DNA of 52,371 bases from Pyrodictiaceae archaeon (lineage in GTDB: Archaea > Thermoproteota > Thermoprotei_A > Sulfolobales > Pyrodictiaceae): the NCBI GenBank assembly GCA_027028845.1, contig JALVHV010000154.1, forward strand, positions 1 to 52,371, given 5' to 3'. A model generated the notes under the pieces. It was not told the DNA's origin. It ran no database searches and worked only from the letters and a program-made list of their open reading frames with translations. Position 1 is the first letter of the stretch. Every line of letters starts with the position of its first letter. Positions 38,901-46,580 of this stretch are shown here, in pieces. A program made the translations under genes and the position numbers.

Positions 38901-39333
38901 CTCTGTCACCGCCCTCGTAGAAGCACTTAGCTAGCGGATCCGCCTTTGAGCGTAGCATTATTGGGAGAAAGCCGAGAATTACCTCCTCCGGTTCCTGCTC
39001 TACACCGTTCTCTACTACGACTACTTTCGCCTTGATTGGCGCTGCGTATGTTAGGTCACGTATTCTACACTCCATTGGGGTTACTGGATGTTCTCCCCCA
39101 TCACTCTCAATTACCATTGGCTCGCCTAGCTCAACATCAACTATCCTTATCTCATAGTACCTTCGAGGAGTCGCAACACGCCCAAACTCTTTCACAATCT
39201 GTTTGAGCTCCTTCTCGACAAATCTATTAAAGGAATCAATGTGCTGTCTCACTAGGCCATACTCATCTATAAATGCCTTCATAACCACCCATCTATCCTC
39301 AACAGAGGGAAAAGCCTCAGAGGAAGCAGCCAA
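35911..39333 (-). CDS. rpoB: DNA-directed RNA polymerase subunit B (unsplit)
   Basis: A 1140-residue second-largest subunit, in one piece as in Crenarchaeota rather than split into B' and B''. Conserved parts are [47 protein letters not shown], and [46 protein letters not shown] around residue 895. A C-terminal zinc site [22 protein letters not shown] lies near 1080. The start is a TTG ([15 protein letters not shown]) with GGTGATGGTG upstream. It follows rpoH by 42 bases. Confidence 0.98.
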   Translation of the reverse strand: [1140 protein letters not shown]

Positions 39334-39375
39334 GACACACCATCACCTCATGTAAGCATGCCTGCTCATACAAAC

Positions 39376-39627
39376 TTAGTACCCAACCACGTAGCGATAA
39401 ACAACTATTTCTCCAGCGGTAGGACTCTTACGATAAATCCTAACTATGTCCCCGGGCTTAGCTCCTATTTCGCGGGCAACCGGATCGGTTACCCGCAACC
39501 AGGGCAACTGCTCCGGCCGAATATTGAGTTCCCGTAGTATACGGATAGCCTCATCTGGCGGAACTATCTCGTGCCGAGGAACAAGCTCGTGCTCAAGTAT
39601 GTTGAATTTCTTCTTCTGTTTAGCCAC
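39376..39627 (-). CDS. rpoH: DNA-directed RNA polymerase subunit H
   Basis: About 83 residues of the archaeal Rpb5 C-terminal assembly domain: [74 protein letters not shown]. It is the first gene of the polymerase transcript. The GTG at 39627 (VAKQKKKFN) has GGGGGAG at good spacing; the track start at 39645 is less likely. A TATA-like CATATTAAG lies near 39670. Confidence 0.96.
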   Translation of the reverse strand: MAKQKKKFNILEHELVPRHEIVPPDEAIRILRELNIRPEQLPWLRVTDPVAREIGAKPGDIVRIYRKSPTAGEIVVYRYVVGY

Positions 39628-39703
39628 TACTCTCCCCCTATACAACAGAGGCTGCTCGTTCTTACTAACTTAATATGCGTTAATACAAATCTAGTAGATT
39701 TTC

Positions 39704-39892
39704 TTACCGGAGCCTTTTTCTGTTCACCTTTTTATTCATCCAGGAATATCGGCGAAGCCTCCTACTACGCCCGTAACCGCATGCAGCACAATAACCCTTA
39801 GCAACGTTGTAGGCATGTCTTCCACATCTTGGGCACCGTATATGCGTATAGTTCTTGCTCATTTTGCCAAAGGACGGTGTTCCCTTAGACAC
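39704..39892 (-). CDS. rpl37e: Large-subunit ribosomal protein L37e
   Basis: A 62-residue eL37 with one zinc finger: [46 protein letters not shown] (CxxC...CxxC). The basic tail binds 23S rRNA. The GTG start is preceded by GAGGTGATGTAGG, a strong ribosome site. It lies 22 bases after the Lsm gene and is probably in the same transcript, as in many archaea. Confidence 0.95.
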   Translation of the reverse strand: MSKGTPSFGKMSKNYTHIRCPRCGRHAYNVAKGYCAACGYGRSRRLRRYSWMNKKVNRKRLR

Positions 39893-39914
39893 CCTACATC
39901 ACCTCATTCACTTA

Positions 39915-40142
39915 TTATGCTTGTGCTGGCGATATGAGAAGCACTGTGTCTCCGCGTATCACTATTGTGCCTAGTTTACGGGTGTGCCCATCCTCGAAGA
40001 TCTCTTCTGCATCTTCTAGCACTATGTTGAGGTGCTGGTCATAACTTTTTAGTTTTCCTCTTACCTCATTGGCTCCTCGCAGTTTAACTAACACGACGTT
40101 TCCTATATTTTCTGATAGGATTTTGTGCGTTGTTTCAGCCAT
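39915..40142 (-). CDS. Lsm/Sm-like archaeal protein (SmAP)
   Basis: About 75 residues with the Sm fold: [42 protein letters not shown] (Sm1) and [19 protein letters not shown] (Sm2, with the IRGD loop that binds uridine-rich RNA). It forms ring oligomers. The ATG at 40142 (MAETTHKIL) is the start; the track extension to 40244 crosses the TATA box at 40181-40188. It is co-transcribed with rpl37e and divergent from the PUA-protein gene. Confidence 0.94.
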   Translation of the reverse strand: MAETTHKILSENIGNVVLVKLRGANEVRGKLKSYDQHLNIVLEDAEEIFEDGHTRKLGTIVIRGDTVLLISPAQA

Positions 40143-40180
40143 ACCGCTGCCCCCAGCACACGTGGAGGCAGTGCCTAGGG

Positions 40181-40188
40181 ATTTATAG
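40181..40188. promoter_or_regulatory. TATA box between divergent Lsm and PUA genes
   Basis: ATTTATAG on the plus strand is CTATAAAT on the minus strand. It lies about 40 bases from the Lsm ATG and about 60 from the PUA-protein GTG. I see no better element for either gene, so it may serve both; this is positional inference. Confidence 0.5.
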
Positions 40189-40246
40189 GGCATTCCCTCT
40201 TCACACCGGTAGCCAGGGATACTATCCGGCCTCAGTGGTGACACAT

Positions 40247-40729
40247 GTGCGTAGATGGATAATATCTAAGAAAGATAAGAAAAGGCTCATTGAAACAATT
40301 AAATCGCTCTATGGAGTAGAACTCGTAACTAAGAGCGATAAGGTCGAAGTAGTAGTTGAAAATGATATAAAATTATTTATGGTTAATAATATGCCTGCGT
40401 TCATAGAGATTGAGAGAAAAATAGTACCTCATCTGAAGTTTCTCCTTAGGAACGGTTACGACTGGTTGCCATCAATAGTTGTTGATCAAGGAGCTGTAAT
40501 GCCGATTGCGCGTGGCGCTGACCTCATGAGACCCGGGATAGTCCGGATTAGCCGCGATTTCGATAAGGGTGATATAGTGGTTATTGTTGAGCCTAGTAAG
40601 TTATTGCCATTAGCCGTACATGAGGCTCTCTATAGCAGCGCCGAGATAGAGGAAATGAATAAGGGCAAAGTTACGCGAAGTCTTCATCACCTACGAGATA
40701 AATATTGGAGACTCGCTGAAAATCTCTAA
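40247..40729 (+). CDS. PUA-domain RNA-binding protein (MCT-1/DUF1947-like)
   Basis: About 160 residues. The N-terminal region ([23 protein letters not shown]...[35 protein letters not shown]) precedes a C-terminal PUA domain, [40 protein letters not shown], as in MCT-1/Tma20-like proteins that act at the ribosome. I place the start at the GTG at 40247, with GGTGA upstream; the track start at 40130 runs back through the Lsm gene. Its end overlaps the convergent aCPSF1 gene by 4 bases. Confidence 0.85.
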   Translation: MRRWIISKKDKKRLIETIKSLYGVELVTKSDKVEVVVENDIKLFMVNNMPAFIEIERKIVPHLKFLLRNGYDWLPSIVVDQGAVMPIARGADLMRPGIVRISRDFDKGDIVVIVEPSKLLPLAVHEALYSSAEIEEMNKGKVTRSLHHLRDKYWRLAENL

Positions 40730-42672
40730 GCTATACCCGTCAAGTACAGAGATCCTAGCACGCTAGGAGTGTATACTCTTATATCGGGTCCTAGACCTAG
40801 ATTCTCGGCTCTTCTCCTTATAGTCTCGGCTAGGTTAAGTATTGATTGCGGCTCTCCGTGATTTAGTACAATGTTCTTAGGCTTCGGCTTCATATTAGCA
40901 AGAAATGCTAGTAGTTGTCTTCGGTCTGAGTGGCCAGAGAATCCTTCAATATACTTTACCTCCATGTTGATTTTTACTAGTTCTAGCCTACCATCCTCAC
41001 CTATCATTGTTACCTCTCTTTCCCCGTCAAGTATGCGTCTTCCTAGAGTGCCCTTAGCTTGGTAGCCAACGAATACTAGCGAGTTCTTAGGATCCGATGC
41101 TAGGAGTCTAAGATATTCTACGGATGGTCCGCCATTCAGCATACCGGATGTCGCTACTATTACTGCAGGCTCTTTTGATTTAGCGATATCCTCTCTCATT
41201 TGCTTATTCTTTACCTTTTCCATGTTCTCGTGGTAGAACGGATTAGCGCCTTGGAGTATTTTGGAGCGTATCTTTGAGGATAGGAGTTCAGGATAGGAGA
41301 GATGTATCGCCGTTACCTCGGGTATACTTCCATCAATATATACCTTGACGTCTGGCAATAATTTTCTGTTAAAGGCATCAGTTAATACTAGTAGTATTTC
41401 TTGCGATCTGCCGATAGCCATCGCTGGTATTAGTACTTTCCCTCCTCTGGCTATTGTGCGACTAATAACGCTAATAAGTTCAAGTTCGGCCATGTCTCTT
41501 CTGGGCTGATCTCTATCCCCGTAAGTGCTCTCCATGATTAAGGTCTCTACGCGGGGAAACTCATAGTCCGCCTTGTCTAGAAGCCTTGTTCTTCCAAACT
41601 TAAAGTCCCCCGTATAAACTATGTTGTGAAGCCCCTCACCGATATGGAGATGCGCCATAGCTGAGCCGAGAATATGGCCCGCATTATAGAAGGTTAGCTT
41701 TATGTCAGGAGCGATATCAGTTACTTCTCCATAGTCCAAGGTTATCGTATGCAATAACATCTTCTTCACTTCAAGCTGCGTATATGGAGGCTTCCTATGA
41801 CTCCTATGCATTATATCAAGTAGATCAAGCAGTTGTAGAATCATTAAGTCACGTGTGGGCTTGGTTACATAAACTGGGCCGCGGTACCCGTATTTAAACA
41901 AGTAAGGCACGAGACCTACATGGTCTAGATGCGCGTGAGTCACGACAACTGCGTCTAGTTCTTCGAGCCTGAGCTGGTCTATATCAAGGCGCGGAAACAT
42001 TCTATAATCGTTGAACCCTGGGTTAAGGCCCACATCAAGAAGTACTTTACTCTCACTGGTCTCTACAAGTATAGCAGATCTACCAACCTCCATGAAGCCA
42101 CCTAATGCTGTTACCCGTACATATCTGTTCTCTAGTATTACTCCTCTATGTATGCGCTCTCCCGCTGCTCGTAGGAAGTTTAATCGGTAACTACTTTGCT
42201 CAAGTGTATAATGCAGTATCTTGTTAACTGTATCGAGCTCCCTTGGATCAACGGGTGGTACCCTAACCGCAGTTAGTCTCCACCCAGTCTCGGCAAGGAC
42301 CTTGTTATATATGGAGCGGCTTTTTCCATACACTAAGCCTATTTTCTCAGCCTTTACAATAACCTCGCCCAAGACGTCATCGAATTCTATGCCCTTAATT
42401 CCTGCCTCAGCTGGCACCAATTGCCTTATGAGTTCCTCAGTCTCCTTCTTACTCTTCCTAACCGATGGATCTGTTCGAATCACTATTCGTTTCTTTAGCT
42501 TTTTGGCAATATCCTTGGCTACATCAGGGTGTTTTGCTATGATATCAGGGTTCTTAATATATATTGCTATTTCAGGGCCTTCGAACTCTATTCTGGTTAC
42601 TTGCACATTTCGAGGAGTTAGTTGTGCTAGTATTAGTCCTACTATATTCTTTAACTCACTTCTTTTATACAA
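40726..42672 (-). CDS. aCPSF1 / FttA beta-CASP ribonuclease
   Basis: A 648-residue archaeal homologue of the CPSF73 cleavage factor. N-terminal KH-like domains (about residues 1-150) come first, then the metallo-beta-lactamase domain with HAHLDHVG near residue 245, the zinc ligands in NAGHILGSAMAHL and YTGDFKFG, the beta-CASP part (ESTYGDRD, IPAMAIGRSQE, VATSGMLNGGPS) and a final FSGHSDRRQLLAF...LNHGE. Homologues cut transcripts at U-rich 3' ends and terminate archaeal transcription. The location beside RNA polymerase, Lsm and PUA genes suits an RNA-processing function. Confidence 0.93.
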   Translation of the reverse strand: MYKRSELKNIVGLILAQLTPRNVQVTRIEFEGPEIAIYIKNPDIIAKHPDVAKDIAKKLKKRIVIRTDPSVRKSKKETEELIRQLVPAEAGIKGIEFDDVLGEVIVKAEKIGLVYGKSRSIYNKVLAETGWRLTAVRVPPVDPRELDTVNKILHYTLEQSSYRLNFLRAAGERIHRGVILENRYVRVTALGGFMEVGRSAILVETSESKVLLDVGLNPGFNDYRMFPRLDIDQLRLEELDAVVVTHAHLDHVGLVPYLFKYGYRGPVYVTKPTRDLMILQLLDLLDIMHRSHRKPPYTQLEVKKMLLHTITLDYGEVTDIAPDIKLTFYNAGHILGSAMAHLHIGEGLHNIVYTGDFKFGRTRLLDKADYEFPRVETLIMESTYGDRDQPRRDMAELELISVISRTIARGGKVLIPAMAIGRSQEILLVLTDAFNRKLLPDVKVYIDGSIPEVTAIHLSYPELLSSKIRSKILQGANPFYHENMEKVKNKQMREDIAKSKEPAVIVATSGMLNGGPSVEYLRLLASDPKNSLVFVGYQAKGTLGRRILDGEREVTMIGEDGRLELVKINMEVKYIEGFSGHSDRRQLLAFLANMKPKPKNIVLNHGEPQSILNLAETIRRRAENLGLGPDIRVYTPSVLGSLYLTGIA

Positions 42673-43031
42673 TTTTTAACACCTCTAGGGCAAGTAATCA
42701 TAATAACGTATTCTGAAGTTAGCGATTGTTTTATACGTGAGAGTTTTCATATTCGCAATAATGATGCTTAGACATGAATTGCATCCTCTCATCAAGGCTG
42801 AATCTTTTGTGCAATAATTTATCCCTGAGAGATATACTAGGCACAAGCATAGATAATTAACGTAACAATCACTGAAAACCGGGACTCAGCCACACATGAC
42901 CAAATAATTATCCTTTTTGTTCGTTTAAGGTAATATATGATATTGTTTACTCTACGTCTCCAACACTATGAACTAGCGTTCATCAACTCTTTTTAAAGTT
43001 TTTGATAAACTTGACTGTTACTTGTTCCGCT
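42673..43031. other. AT-rich intergenic stretch without recognised gene
   Basis: About 360 bases between the aCPSF1 start and the end of the proteasome beta gene. It is AT-rich and must contain the aCPSF1 promoter. I see no ORF with coding character and no tRNA. A stretch with AATGATGC and a later GGCTGA near 42762-42810 looks superficially like a C/D box RNA but lacks the internal boxes and is not called. Confidence 0.4.
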
Positions 43032-43691
43032 TTAGACCTTACTTTTCAATATATCTTCGAGCTCGAAGCTATACTCCCTGAAGAAGTCCCTACCTATTAC
43101 TACGACATTGACCCCATTACCTGTGAAAGCGTCCCTCTTTATCGAGGAGGCTACAGCTCTCTTTGCGAGATCAACTGCTTCCTCAATGCTCAAGTCCTCC
43201 TTATATTGATCTTCTACAACACCGATTGCCGTAGGTGAACCAGAGCCCGTCACTACGTACTTCTCTTCAGTTACTCCGCCATACCAATCAATGCTATATA
43301 ATCGTGGCGCAGTATCATAGCCGCCTAGTAGTAATTGGACTATATAGGGATAGAATCTGGACGAATGCAGTATTGTTGCAAGAAGTTGGGCAGCTGCTTG
43401 TACACTCATGCGTTTTTTATTAATTAGCATATAGTGCTGAACCTCGAGGGAAAGCCACTCCGCTAGTGTCTGGGCGTCTGCTACAAGCCCTGCTGTCGTC
43501 ATAGCCATATAGTCTGATATTTTGATTATCTTTCTCGTACGCTTGTGCGCGACATAATACCCTGCTGTAGCTCTCCTATCTGCCGCCAACACTACAAAGT
43601 CGCGAAAGCGTAGCCCGACTGTCGTCGTGCCTGTCTTCCTAAGTACCTCCTCTATGCCATGCTGGCTCGGCAGCCGCGTATTAGCAGGCAT
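43032..43691 (-). CDS. psmB: Proteasome subunit beta, catalytically competent
   Basis: A 20S proteasome beta subunit of about 219 residues. A propeptide ends LRKTG and cleavage would expose TTTVGLRFRDFVVLAADRRATAG. Counting from that Thr as residue 1, Asp17 (AAD), Lys33 (RTRK) and the GSGSP motif around Ser129 are all present, so this is the active type. It forms the inner heptameric rings. The ATG at 43691 is preferred over the TTG at 43694. It is divergent from the G1P dehydrogenase gene. A second beta subunit is at 45.8-46.4 kb. Confidence 0.95.
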   Translation of the reverse strand: MPANTRLPSQHGIEEVLRKTGTTTVGLRFRDFVVLAADRRATAGYYVAHKRTRKIIKISDYMAMTTAGLVADAQTLAEWLSLEVQHYMLINKKRMSVQAAAQLLATILHSSRFYPYIVQLLLGGYDTAPRLYSIDWYGGVTEEKYVVTGSGSPTAIGVVEDQYKEDLSIEEAVDLAKRAVASSIKRDAFTGNGVNVVVIGRDFFREYSFELEDILKSKV

Positions 43692-43731
43692 CAATGTTTT
43701 CAGCCATGTAGGGCTCTAGTTTGCGGAGTCA

Positions 43732-43740
43732 CTTATAAAC
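43732..43740. promoter_or_regulatory. TATA box between divergent psmB and egsA
   Basis: CTTATAAAC on the plus strand is GTTTATAAG on the minus strand. The minus-strand distance to psmB (about 40 bases to the ATG) and the plus-strand distance to the TTG at 43810 fit normal archaeal spacing. The box touches the track's ATG at 43741, so that ATG cannot be the translation start from this promoter. Confidence 0.6.
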
Positions 43741-43809
43741 ATGTATACAGTTACTAAAATAGTGACTCTTAGTGATGGGTACGCTTGCCGCAAGGGTGTA
43801 GACACAGCC

Positions 43810-44856
43810 TTGCTTCATCATATAATGCTTCCTCAACACGTCATTGTAGGCAATGGAGCTATTAAGTCTCTATCTAGCGTAGTTACTGATGTGAAAGAGC
43901 ACCCCACAGTCGCTATAATAGCTGGGCCTAACGTGTGGAAAAAATACTCTGACGCATTCTTAGAGTCATTAGGCAGAGTAAGGGAGTACAGCGTGTTTAC
44001 TGCGAGGACGCCTTCTAGGGATTTTGCTGAGAAATTGGCGGCAGAGGTAGCTGAATATCGACCAGATGTTGTTATAGGCTTTGGTGGAGGCAAGTCGATA
44101 GACTTAGCAAAATACGTTGCATATAAGACCGGGAAGGTCATGATTAGTGTGCCGACGAGTCCCTCTCACGACGGCATTGTATCGCCTTTCGTCTCGTTGA
44201 AGGGACTTAATAGACCTTATTCTATTAGGGTTAGAACACCCTATGCCATTATAGCTGATATAGATATTATAGCGGATGCTCCGAAGCGTCTCGTTAGGGC
44301 TGGTGCTGGCGACTTAATTGCTAAGCTTACTGCCGTACGTGATTGGAAGCTTGCACACCGGCTTAAAGGCGAGTACTATGGAGAGTATGCAGCAAAGCTT
44401 GCTCTTCTCTCAGCTCGTCACATAATCGAGTATGCAGGCGAGATAGGGCGCGGAAGCAAAGAGGCTATAAGGATACTCGTTGAAGGGCTTGTGAGCAGCG
44501 GTGTTGCCATGTGTATAGCTGGCTCTACTAGGCCTGCGAGTGGATCAGAGCACTTATTCAGTCATGCTCTTGATGTACTGTATCCGGGAAGAGCTCTCCA
44601 CGGGGAACAAGTGGCCCTTGGGACTATAATGATGATGTACCTCCATGGAGGCGACTGGAGAAGAGTTAAAAGCACCGTTGAGAAAATAGGGATACCAGTC
44701 AGGGCTAAGGATTACGGCATACCGGATCACATAATCATAGAAGCTCTTACAATAGCGCATAAGATTAGACCAGAGAGATATACTATTCTCGGCGAGACAG
44801 GGCTTACCAGAAAGGCGGCTGAGCAACTAGCAAGGATAACCGGAGTTATAGACTAA
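43810..44856 (+). CDS. egsA: sn-Glycerol-1-phosphate dehydrogenase
   Basis: About 348 residues. It makes sn-glycerol 1-phosphate from dihydroxyacetone phosphate, the stereo-specific backbone of archaeal lipids. Typical blocks are LPQHVIVGNGAI, the NAD-binding VVIGFGGGKSIDLAKYVAY, ISVPTSPSHDGIVSPFVSLKG and the zinc ligands (Asp in AGDLIAK, His in SEHLFSHALD and LHGEQVALG). The track start at 43741 follows the TATA box directly; the TTG at 43810 gives MLHHIMLPQHVIVG, matching family N termini. The ATG at 43825 is an alternative. Confidence 0.94.
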   Translation: MLHHIMLPQHVIVGNGAIKSLSSVVTDVKEHPTVAIIAGPNVWKKYSDAFLESLGRVREYSVFTARTPSRDFAEKLAAEVAEYRPDVVIGFGGGKSIDLAKYVAYKTGKVMISVPTSPSHDGIVSPFVSLKGLNRPYSIRVRTPYAIIADIDIIADAPKRLVRAGAGDLIAKLTAVRDWKLAHRLKGEYYGEYAAKLALLSARHIIEYAGEIGRGSKEAIRILVEGLVSSGVAMCIAGSTRPASGSEHLFSHALDVLYPGRALHGEQVALGTIMMMYLHGGDWRRVKSTVEKIGIPVRAKDYGIPDHIIIEALTIAHKIRPERYTILGETGLTRKAAEQLARITGVID

Positions 44857-44884
44857 TACTATGGCCATATTGCTGAACTACCCT

Positions 44885-45685
44885 CTATCTAATTAGGTAC
44901 TTATCAAGGGTACTCAACACTCCTAGCTTAAATGAGCGCGGGCTTAGCGTGCCAGCGTCTAGGCCTCTGGCTATCTTTTTGGACAACTTGTCGGCATAGT
45001 ATGTTGGGCAAGGTAGTTTTGATGGACTCTTCTCAAGCATCGACGATATTACTCTATATGCATCATCTAGAGAGATATGTGCACCCGGGCTTACATATAT
45101 CGGACTCTTATCTCTACACTTGGGTATAACTGCATAAGCTAGTACCAGATCGCTTCTTTTCTTATCAATTAATTCCCCAATAACGCATGGAAAGTCGCGA
45201 CACGACTCTCTACTTTTGATTATTTTTAGTACTCCATAAAGCTTCTTCTTAGCGACGCCTATTGATGGCTTAGCTAACGCGAGGCCAATATGTGTTGCTA
45301 TACCAGCGTATCTTGGATGCGATACCCCGTGTCCATCAACTACTATTACGTCATAGGATTGATGTTTAAGCCCTTGTATGGCTGTATAAAATAGAGCTGC
45401 CTCTCTGAATGCCAAAAGGCCTGGAATGTATTCTAGCTTGGGCTCACCTATGGAGACGCTATACTCTATGAGGCCACAATTACTTATGTCAACAAGGGCG
45501 GCTATTGCTACACCACCATATCTCTTAGAATACGCTGCATCAAGACCCAGTGCGGTTCTCGGGGTTCTTGATAACCTGGCTTTAATGCTAGATAGTGCTT
45601 TTTCTGATATTTTCTTTTGAATATGGATAAGCGTATCTATGTTGAGACTGTGCTTCTGCGTGAATATTTCGCCTCCATCCCACAA
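44885..45685 (-). CDS. nfi: Endonuclease V
   Basis: A 266-residue repair nuclease that nicks DNA (or RNA) near deoxyinosine. Family blocks are ALGLDAAYSKRYGGVAIAALV (catalytic Asp), EYIPGLLAFREAALF, VIVVDGHGVSHPRYAGIATHIGLALAKPSIGVAKKKLYG (catalytic Asp and substrate pocket), and YVSPGAHISLDDAYRV. The TTG start lies close behind an A/T-rich element, so the N-terminal 15 residues are uncertain. Hyperthermophiles deaminate adenine fast, so this enzyme is expected. Convergent with egsA. Confidence 0.93.
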   Translation of the reverse strand: MWDGGEIFTQKHSLNIDTLIHIQKKISEKALSSIKARLSRTPRTALGLDAAYSKRYGGVAIAALVDISNCGLIEYSVSIGEPKLEYIPGLLAFREAALFYTAIQGLKHQSYDVIVVDGHGVSHPRYAGIATHIGLALAKPSIGVAKKKLYGVLKIIKSRESCRDFPCVIGELIDKKRSDLVLAYAVIPKCRDKSPIYVSPGAHISLDDAYRVISSMLEKSPSKLPCPTYYADKLSKKIARGLDAGTLSPRSFKLGVLSTLDKYLIR

Positions 45686-45773
45686 TTAAAGTAAATTTAA
45701 TTCGGTGCATCCTTATTTTAGGTTTTGTTTATCATATAGTACGCAGAGAATGAAAAGAGCTAATTATTACGCA

Positions 45774-46394
45774 CTAAAAGAGCTTTATTGATTCCTCCTT
45801 AGCCTTTACCCTATCATCTTCACGCACTATTACTAAGATATCTATACCATCACCCGATAACGCGTCTCGTTCTATAGCTGCTCTTATGGAATCAATAACC
45901 ATTTTCTTTGCATCCTCTACTCCCATATCTCTGCTATACCGTGTTTCTAGGACACCTATTGCTATGGGTGCACCCGATCCAAGAGCTGCAAAGTCGTCCT
46001 CAATAAGTGAGCCAAGAGGGTCCATTACGTATAGTTTTGGCTCTCCTTCCAGATCTATTCCACCTATCAAAACCTCCGAGAAGAATGGGAAATATTTATA
46101 AGAATACAGTATTGTTGCTAATAGCTTAGCTGCTGCTCTAATACTTATACGTTTGCCAACTACTAGATTGTAATAATCAATGTTTGCTTTTAGCATCTTT
46201 GTTATAGCCTGAATATCTGCAAATAACCCAGCAAGCGCCATACCGAGATAATCAGTTATCTTATAGACCTTCTTACCAGCTTTACTTGCTACATAGCCAC
46301 CATAACTAACACGTCTCTCAGCACCGAGAATTACAAAGTCTTTTCCTCTAACACCTACTGCTGTTGCGCCTATACCGTATTCGTGATAGCTCAT
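45774..46394 (-). CDS. psmB: Proteasome subunit beta, apparently inactive paralogue
   Basis: A 206-residue beta subunit with a very short N terminus: MSYHEYGIGATAVGVRGKDFVILGAERRVSYGG. Aligned with the active paralogue at the VG, the nucleophile Thr1 is Ala (GIG then ATAVG), and Asp17 is Glu (GAERR), while Lys33 is kept. GSGAPIAIGVLETRY and the rest of the fold are intact. It is therefore probably a structural, non-catalytic ring member, as reported for one Sulfolobales beta subunit. TTTATAC lies about 45 bases upstream. The TFB3-like gene starts divergently 186 bases away. Confidence 0.9.
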   Translation of the reverse strand: MSYHEYGIGATAVGVRGKDFVILGAERRVSYGGYVASKAGKKVYKITDYLGMALAGLFADIQAITKMLKANIDYYNLVVGKRISIRAAAKLLATILYSYKYFPFFSEVLIGGIDLEGEPKLYVMDPLGSLIEDDFAALGSGAPIAIGVLETRYSRDMGVEDAKKMVIDSIRAAIERDALSGDGIDILVIVREDDRVKAKEESIKLF

Positions 46395-46580
46395 AATTCT
46401 CTTGCCCCAAGGCTAGTCCTAGCCTAATATTCAGTATAAATATGATTTTGCCTAAACAACAAATGCTATCCTCTTTTCTACAGAGGAATAGTTTCAACGG
46501 AGACACAGCCAAGGAATAGAACACCTATCTCTATTAGCTTTTATCAAAAGAAAGCATAATGACTAATTGCAGGGAGATAA

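Noticed and set aside
42762-42812. Possible C/D box RNA (AATGATGC ... GGCTGA)
   Set aside because: The C box deviates at the last base, the internal C'/D' boxes are missing and the ends do not pair.
45774-46394. Inactive beta subunit as a sequencing error
   Set aside because: Both position 1 and position 17 are changed in an otherwise intact frame with its own promoter, and a non-catalytic beta subunit is known in Sulfolobales.
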